From Larix sibirica (taxonomy: Eukaryota > Streptophyta > Pinopsida > Pinales > Pinaceae), in assembly GCA_004151065.3 (NCBI GenBank), contig NWUY0300017270.1, positions 1-14,660 of the forward strand: a stretch of DNA of 14,660 nucleotides, in the 5' to 3' direction. Every line of letters begins with the position of its first letter. The stretch's first letter is position 1. Shown in pieces: positions 8,086 through 14,660 of this stretch. The position numbers and the translations under genes are program-made. The notes beneath the pieces are model-generated. The model had not been told where the DNA came from, did no database searches, and was given only the letters and a program-made list of their open reading frames with translations.

Positions 8086-9720
8086 GGTGTCTTATCACTT
8101 TTTCGCTTACTCTGAATGTGTGGTGTTGGTGCTGACATTAAACCTATAATACTATGGATTATATATTTTTAATATAAATGTCATTGTTTAAAGGATAAAA
8201 AAATATTCCTTAAATCGTTAAATTTTAGTAATATATTTATCTTTTTTAATTGAATATTATATTATGTTTTTATAACTAAGTTCAATTGTTGAGAGTATTG
8301 AAATTGACAAATTGCCTTAGAAAGGTTCAAGCAAGGATTGTTAACGGTCTATGCCAATTCAAGCAACATGTTAAAATGGATTATTTATCGATTTGCCTCA
8401 TTTCCTTCTCAACAGTCGAGCGGTATTCTCCAACAATATCCCTTTAGATATTATGCAATACCATCTATTAAGCTTTAGACAAAATTTTAATGTGGCTCAC
8501 AATCACACAATATGAGTTTTATTTCCACAACTCAGTCCTAATAATTCTTTGCTACATCTTGTGTTTTCTTTCAGAAGGTTCTGCTGCACAAATATTTTGG
8601 GGTTTTCTGTGTCATTTTCACTTTCATTATTGCATTGGCTTTCAAATAAATGGTTTCATATTAGATTAAAATGGTGTTTCAAATATTTTGTGTCCTCTTA
8701 TTCTCCACCTTATGGATCATGTGCTCAAGTTAGTGTTTGTTTTTTCATGAGAATATTTTTGCATCACTGTCTTTATAGGATTTTGTATATGTAATCACTA
8801 TGGGATAGCAATTTGTTGTTTTATGTATGATCATCTGGACATATACTTAATAAAAGTATAGTTTTCCCTATATGTGAAAAAAAGGGTTCTATATCATTGT
8901 CTCACTTATTTACTTTTCTACAATTATATTTCTTGAATAATTTCTCATTAATCAATGTTTATGTTGTATTTGTGTATCAAAGTGATATCAAATTTCTTTC
9001 CTTTGTTAGCAAACACTCAAATTTTAAAAGAAAAAAAAAAAGGTAGATATATGTTACAACATCTTTAAAAACAGATATGTCATTGAGTTGGTAAACCTAA
9101 GACTAGGGAAGCAAACACACAAGGAATACAAGTGGAGTCACTAGTTGAACACCCTTGTACTTATGTTAGTACCCCTTTGAGTATTACCACATCATACAAA
9201 ATATGTCTATGGATTCGATCTTCCACATATCTTTGGTTATATTGAGAGCCCTAAGCAAAAAAAAAAATAGCCTTACATAAAGCTCTCAACCATCATGTTG
9301 CTATAGTACATCAAGAACAACACTTGGTGAGATCACTCTCTCATACCAAGGATCAAATAGTAAGACTAAGGGTACGACCTATCCTCCTTATTTGGTATTG
9401 TAAAATATTTCATCAAGTATTATTGTTAGAAATACTCATGTATATCAAAGAGCTACAGCACTTGACATCCATTTGTCCTTGGGACCCTATAAACCATAGC
9501 CTCTATAGAATGGGAAATTGAAAAAACATTTTTGCTTGAATTTCAAGAATTTGTGAATTTATGCCAGCATAGTGATACTTAGGCAGAAGTAATACTCCTA
9601 TAAATACTATCACATACCATTGTGGGAAACCTATCTCAAAAGACTCATTGCATCATGTTTATTACACTAGTATAACTCTCAAATAACACTTTTTTTGTGA
9701 ACCTACCCATTCCATTGCAA
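8086..9720. other. 1.6-kb stretch without identifiable features
   Basis: It is AT-rich, with T-rich sections around 8520-9000 and an A run at 9028-9041. The plus-strand frame at 8549-8794 encodes a hydrophobic, Phe/Ser/Leu-rich 81 residues that is probably just T-rich composition. The frame at 9324-9521 (MVRSLSHTKDQIVRLRV...) has no domain I recognise. No rRNA or tRNA gene and no LTR pair was seen. Confidence 0.5.
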
Positions 9721-9984
9721 TTGACCTATCTCACCTCCTTGTGCAACATTGATCGCAATGGCATAATTCTATGGTAACCCTTCCGGTGGACCCAAGACCA
9801 CATGGTGACCAGTTAAAACATGAACATGGATAAAAAGATCATCCATTTGGATATCCAATACAATCATCTTGACTCCAATATTTCTAAACTCATCCAAACC
9901 ATCGTCGCATAGGTTGCTAATATCTAATCCCTAGGAAGCAAGGTTGTTCCGATCACTAAAATGCAACAACGTTTCAATATGTTG
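9721..9984 (+). pseudogene. Degenerate unassigned coding-like frame ending at the N
   Basis: One plus-strand frame is nearly open over 88 codons with four stops (TAA, TAA, TAG, TAA). It reads LTYLTSLCNIDRNGIILW, later NMNMDKKIIHLDIQYNHLD, then SLGSKVVPITKMQQRFNML at the edge of the N. The heptad-like hydrophobic spacing in the middle could be a coiled coil such as a Gag N-terminus, but I cannot assign it. The frame is cut by the assembly join at 9985. Confidence 0.3.
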
Positions 9985-9985
9985 N
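9985..9985. other. Single undetermined base (probable contig join)
   Basis: The sequence to the left is unique within the window; the very next base starts the second copy of the 2.7-kb identical block. This is consistent with two contigs joined across a gap of unknown size. Confidence 0.8.
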
Positions 9986-10049
9986 CATTCATTATCCCAT
10001 TGGGTACCTCCCTAGGTACCCCATATTATCCTCCCTAGGTACATTACAA

Positions 10050-11132
10050 GTAGGATCTCCTAATCAAGCCTTTCCACTAACAAGATCTCTCTGTAATACT
10101 GTTAATGAATATAATGAAATTTGCAAAGTTTCCAATAACTCTCCACATATGTTCCCAATTCTCTAGAAGTACTCAACACCAATTTCTATGCCTTCTAGTT
10201 TTTGTAACACTTATACCTATAAGGAGAAAAACTCCAAAGCACGATCATAAAGGTTCGAAAGGATTTATCTTTGAATTGGAAGCTAATAATCCCCTAGCAT
10301 CTGGTGGAGACATGGAGGATATGGTAGTCATGAAGGATATTATGTTCAAGGGGGGTATGGAGGAGGTCATGGAGGATATGGAGCATGTAGAGGATGGGGT
10401 GGTGGAAGAATAAGACTAGTCCATCATTATAATTGCAATGAGGTGGGACATATCTCTTAATATTGTACACACCCAAAAAAATTGCAATGCAACCATTATC
10501 AAACAATTAGTCACCTTACGGAAGATTGCATTGACCCATTATAGAAATGAGAATCCTAGGATAGACCAAGAAATACAGATTTGATTAGGTCAAATCCTAG
10601 GAGGAATAAATCCTCAAAAATCAATACTGATGAGGGGAGGAACACAAATCAATGAAGGGTTCATAAGATTAAATTGAAGTCGGGTAAAGAATTTGGGACA
10701 AATGATAATATCGTAGGATGTGAAGTTTGAGATTTGATGTTAGATCTCATGTCTAATATCAGTATTTTTCCAATGAAATACTAGGAGTTGATGGGGAGGC
10801 CGAAGTTGATATTTCTAACCATACATCTCATACTTGTGAACCAATACATGATTTATAACATTGGTTGCGGCTAGAGGGTGTTGATATTAACATAATAGGA
10901 GCTAAAAAAGTTACAAATTCTGAAGTAATTGAAGTCGATGTTTTGAAGTACCACTACCCAACCTTGTTAAGAATTAAATGGGTGAATGACAATGATGGAA
11001 CCATCAACCTAAAGAAAGGGCTTATGTCATCTAAAGTAAAAAGTACATGAGTAAATCAACCAATTAATTTGTCCAAATGATCTAAATGTACAAAACTAGT
11101 GGATGATGCCATGGGAAGGGGATGCTTTTGAC
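10050..11132 (+). pseudogene. Ty3/gypsy gag C-terminus and protease relic, copy 2
   Basis: Sequence and lesions are identical to those of the relic at 4318-5400. The Gly/Tyr-rich stretch, the two altered zinc knuckles, the altered protease active-site region (Asp at 10743-10745) and the frame change near 10867 all recur. Two independently decaying copies would not be expected to share every stop, so this is either a very recent duplication or the same locus assembled twice. Confidence 0.7.
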
Positions 11133-11558
11133 CATCTATACATTTTTACCAAAGGGATTTGGAATGACAACATTATTCCAACTATTATTAATGGCATTGT
11201 CTATTGGAAATGTTTTCTCATTTTATTTAGATACTCAAGAAGATTGGCAAGATTATTTATACCCTAAATTTATAATAAGAATATAAACATGTATATTTTA
11301 ACCCATTTTAAGATGACCCGCAAATTAAGTTTAAAAACAATTTAGATGAAATGATAAATAACAGGAAAAAAAAGTTTTAAAAAAATAAGATGAAATGAAA
11401 AAAGTTGATTTTATCAATCCACTCTCGATATAAATGTAATTACATGCATTCTCACTTAAAAATTATGAAATTTAGAGAGGCTTTATTGGTATTGCACTCA
11501 TCATAAATGAAAAATCTAGACTTTTGAGGAGGTTTCATGTGTTTGGAGGACATTCTAA

Positions 11559-11826
11559 AGGAGTAAGATAAACATTAGATGTTTTGCACCATTTTTTCGA
11601 TGATTTTTCTAGTCGAAATCCGGTTGGAATTGTTAAAATTGTAGATATACAATACTAAAATTGCATAATCAGGGTTTCCAAGGGTTTTGGAGGGAGATGA
11701 ATCTATTTATGTAATAAAAATTGCAATTTCAACAATGAAAACTCATGATTTCAACAATGATTCGCTGTCGGATTCTGGCAAAAACGACCCAGAAAGTGCA
11801 AAACGTCTAATGATTAGCTTACTCCC
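11559..11826. repeat. Foldback/MITE-like element, copy 2
   Basis: Arms at 11559-11589 and 11796-11826; identical to 5827-6094, including its arm mismatches. Confidence 0.62.
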
Positions 11827-12232
11827 ATTTCAAAGCTAAATGGGGATATCCTTGTTCTTGTGTCTATTGGAATCGTGTGTGTTTGCTAATTATACTAACA
11901 TGATGTAAGGATTGACTTTTAATCCAATGTATCCACAAATGAATCATAGATTATCATTCCATCTTATGTCTTTGTAATTGGAATTTGTGGGGACATTGGT
12001 AAGTGTTGTAATGGTCTCTTTTGACATTGACGCTTTTTCTTGGACTCGTCATTCTCACTTTTATTATTTCAACATAGTAGAGAATGTAGTTCAAATACAT
12101 ATATCACAAAATAGATAGGGGACAACTTCAACCATCCAAACTATTAGACTTACAACTTTAACTCTAATTTAAAATAATACAATAAACTTGCCATATTCAT
12201 CATGGATTTATTTATTTTTTAACCATGGGAAT

Positions 12233-12536
12233 CGATAACTCGTCGGGATTACCTAGGCAAGGCCCAGATTCAAATCCAATGGCTTCCACTATAACCCAAG
12301 AGTATATCCAACAACTTGCAATCCAGATATACCAATAACTCTTGACTTATAAGCAAGGGCCAAGACGTCGTGGAGACACACCCATATGGGGGTCCCATTA
12401 TAGCCTTATCACACCGGGCCAATGTCTCATTGGGGACTTGAAACTAGGTGGAGATAGTGAAATTCAAACCCCTCCATCATGCAGATATCAACACATTGAC
12501 TATTCCTTATGGATTTATTATGACCCTCTCTTTTAA
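12233..12536. repeat. tRNA-like (SINE-related) segment, copy 2
   Basis: Identical to 6501-6804: B-box-like GATTCAAATCC at 12267-12277, and minus-strand A/B-box-like pair at 12502-12492 and 12469-12459. Confidence 0.35.
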
Positions 12537-12861
12537 TGTAATATAGGCATAAGGGTCCATTAGGGTAGAGGTTAGTAGATATAGAATAGCTAATTAATGT
12601 AAAGTGGCTTACGTATTAATAAAGATGTATTATGTTTGTTATTAAATAAGGTCCACTAATGGTGGGGTAGGGTTATGGTAGTCAAAGGAATTTGAAAAAT
12701 AAAGATCGAATCCTGTTCATGGTTTATTATTATTACTTTGACATTTGTATAAAAATTTTCCTCTTCAAAGTGGTTAGAAGATCTCACTCTCTTCAATATG
12801 ATATATAATGATTGTGTGGGTTTTCTATTATTGTTATTATTATGCACTTTGTATCTTAACA
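12537..12861 (+). repeat. 5' LTR of element D
   Basis: It corresponds to 6805-7129. It ends CTTAACA at 12861, followed by AG and the primer-binding site. The first 167 bp are identical to element C; after 12703 about 18 differences occur in ~158 bp. The left limit is tentative, as for element C. Confidence 0.6.
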
Positions 12862-12863
12862 AG

Positions 12864-12875
12864 TGGTATTAAGAC
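12864..12875 (+). other. Primer-binding site of element D
   Basis: TGGTATTAAGAC, identical to the element C site, two bases after the LTR CA. Confidence 0.55.
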
Positions 12876-13429
12876 ACTTCCTTAAACTCTTTTTTCCAAG
12901 GAATAACCTCGTGGAAAACCTACAAGTACTTCCCCATGATTCATGGATGGTAAATGAGGTAAATTGCCAGTCCTGGTTATGGAGCCTAACCCCGATGCGA
13001 TCAATAGATTCAAACCCATGACATCCCCAAATTTGGGGGGAGAGATCTCACGTCTAGCTCATGACCACCTGAGATAGCCCTCAGGGCTTTCCTTAGACTT
13101 AAAGTTACAACTTTACTTGTTTTTTCACAATGCCAAACCACTTTCATGGATCTTGCAGGTGCAATGGTCTCACAATAAGGGATAGATACATCATTTAATT
13201 CCCTATGCTCTCTTTGCGATCTATACCCCCATTTTGTTACTATACCATTGGCATTATCCTCATTGGAATTTAATTTATTTTGGTATAAGGGGCACTCATA
13301 ACACCCCAACCCTTCGCTATTTGAGAGATATTCTCTATAAAATTGATAGGAACTTTGTTGTAAGTCATATTTGCACTCCATTTATGAGAAATTTGATAAT
13401 CGAGCTTTGTTCGAAAGGATTTACCCAAA
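12876..13429 (+). mobile_element. Untranslated leader of element D
   Basis: About 555 bp separate the primer-binding site from the gag ATG at 13430. The leader aligns with 7144-7694 and includes the SINE-like unit. The 123-codon minus-strand frame here (13010-13381) is the counterpart of frames broken in element C and has no recognisable protein features, so I treat it as chance. The plus-strand frame at 13234-13437 likewise shows nothing. Confidence 0.55.
12923..13082 (-). repeat. SINE-like tRNA-derived unit in the leader of element D
   Basis: Minus strand: TATCTCAGGTGG (13076-13065) is an A-box candidate and GGTTTGAATC (13016-13007) is the B box, here closer to consensus than in the element C copy. 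The palindrome CCCCAAATTTGGGG lies between them (13025-13038). Confidence 0.5.
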
Positions 13430-14660
13430 ATGGTTAACAATGATGAATTACACGCCGAAGTTAATCATTGCATGGATTAAGTGATCAATAGCGTAAGACA
13501 CCGTCTCAAGAACATTGAGAAGTGATAAAAATAATTAGGAGAAAAAATCAATAGAATAATAGAAGAGACGCCTAACACATTTAGAGACAATCTTAACAAG
13601 ATAACATAAGAGACATATAAAACATTTAGAAAGAGTCTTAATAAGATAACAAAATATTCTAAGACTCGTTCTAAAACCCTATTAAGATTAAGAAATGATG
13701 ATATGGATTGTTGGAAACCTAATCCATAGGGGTTATGGTTCCATTGTAAATATATTCAATTTTCTAAATAATAAACTAAAACGATGAGTGATTGAGATGT
13801 CCAAAGGATCTATTGGGATATGAAACCAAAAGGTCACTTTTCATCATGTATAAATGTGATATTCATGATCAATAAGAATCCATCCTTGGATTTATTCCTC
13901 CAGTCTTGACAGGGATGACGCAATGAAAATATTTAATGATCATAGTGAAAGGAATAACCAACTAATTGGACTTCCAAACACTAATTACCATATGTATCCA
14001 AATAAAATGGAGTACCTTAATAAAATAAAAATGGAAATACCTAAATATGATGGAATGGAGGATCGAAGGGTTATCATGTGGGTTAATAAAATCGTGAGAA
14101 TTTTTGCTATGAACCCCCTGCTAATGAATTACAAAAATATATTAATGGCATATTTATATTTAGACTGTGATGCTTGTGATTGGTTCATATGGTGGCCAAG
14201 AAAAAATAGTGGTTTTTCAATTCATTGGCAAGTTTTCACAGAAGATCTCCTTAAGATGTTCATGATGATGAAGAACATGACACCTATACCAAGTTTTCCC
14301 ATTTAAAACAAACAAGAGTAGTGAACAAATATAGCAATGAATGGGAAGTTATTGCAATCAAATTTCTCAATCTTTCCAATGAACAACTACTTAAGATAAA
14401 TATTTTCATATTAAGACCCATTATCTGTAGTGATTTAAGGCTATCAAAGCCTAAGAACTTGGTTGAATCTAGAGGCATGGAAAAAATAATCAAGAGGAAT
14501 TTGATTAGTCAACATGAGGTATTTGTTAATTTCCAAAAAAAGGAAACTAGTGACAATAATAAAAAATATTGAACCATTCATAAATGGATAAAAATAAGGA
14601 AAACAATTGTCGTTGATGTAGGAAGAATTGGTTTCCATGACATAGATGTGAAGACATGTC
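13430..14660 (+). pseudogene. Ty3/gypsy gag pseudogene (element D), runs off right edge
   Basis: ATG at 13430 opens a frame with stops: MVNNDELHAEVNHCMD, then INRIIEETPNTFRDNLNKIT and ETYKTFRKSLNKIT, a helical Gag N-terminus. After a shift before ~13890 a second frame gives KMEIPKYDGMEDRRVIMWVNKI, LDCDACDWFIWW and WQVFTEDLLKMF, the hallmark W/F pattern of the plant gypsy Gag capsid domain. A shift at about 14262 leads to DDEEHDTYTKFSHLKQT, YSNEWEVIAIKF and LSNEQLLKI (14264-14572), the rest of that domain. After another shift, a knuckle-like C-R-stop-C, NWFP, stop, H-R-C (14608-14649) matches the C-x2-C...P-G-H-x-C knuckle of this Gag type, with two TGA codons. Gag packages element RNA. Protease would follow beyond the window. 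The order of homologous segments is clear; the frame-change points are approximate. Confidence 0.8.

Larger units (their letters stand above)
9986..12703. repeat. Duplicated block, second copy (2,718 bp)
   Basis: No difference from 4254-6971 was found by eye. It starts 63 bp short of the end of the element B LTR (that LTR tail is 9986-10048, including the hairpin at 10002-10021) and ends within the element D LTR. The rest of element B is absent to its left. Confidence 0.93.

Noticed and set aside
8549-8794. Hydrophobic 81-codon frame preceded by a TTTCTTTCAG acceptor-like site (8564-8573)
   Set aside because: The T-rich composition explains both the hydrophobicity and the splice-like motif; no neighbouring exon or domain was found.
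13010-13381. 123-codon minus-strand open frame
   Set aside because: It crosses the non-coding leader and the SINE-like unit. The element C equivalent is split into different frames, so it is not conserved as protein.

Overview
The window looks like intergenic DNA from a large, repeat-rich plant nuclear genome. It is AT-rich, has no intact host gene, and consists almost wholly of decayed Ty3/gypsy-type LTR retrotransposon pieces whose primer-binding sites resemble the plant initiator-Met tRNA site (canonical TGGTATCAGAGC). Both TG-starting LTR ends and gag/protease remnants occur on both strands. I cannot place the species; a gymnosperm or another plant with a large genome would fit. Every long coding trace carries stops and frameshifts.

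Left part (1-1739): a minus-strand gag N-terminus runs off the left edge (element A), followed by its primer-binding site and 5' LTR. Next come two diverged copies of a ~388-bp repeat, with a single N exactly at their junction (position 1300).

Element B (about 1740-4316, minus strand): two ~400-bp LTRs enclose ~1.8 kb that keeps a primer-binding site and a broken retroviral-type aspartic protease but no reverse transcriptase, RNase H or integrase that I can see. It abuts, and probably interrupts, a plus-strand gag-protease pseudogene (4318-5400).

Duplicated block: 4254-6971 recurs as 9986-12703 at a constant offset of 5732 with no difference found by eye. The second copy begins at the base after a single N (9985). 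Both copies continue into related but only ~89% identical sequence for ~720 bp more: LTR end, primer-binding site and leader of a plus-strand gypsy family (elements C and D). The block holds the gag-protease relic, a ~268-bp foldback element, tRNA-like segments and the start of the C/D LTR. The N and the identity cliff make a mis-assembled or collapsed repeat the first explanation to exclude.

Element C stops at 7694, near where gag should start. Element D continues into a gag pseudogene (13430 to the right edge) ending in a degenerate zinc knuckle. A tRNA-derived SINE-like unit lies in both leaders and again at 7907-8085. Stretch 8086-9720 shows nothing I can identify. I found no functional operon-like or novel gene system; the interest lies in repeat structure and in assembly versus biology at the two Ns.
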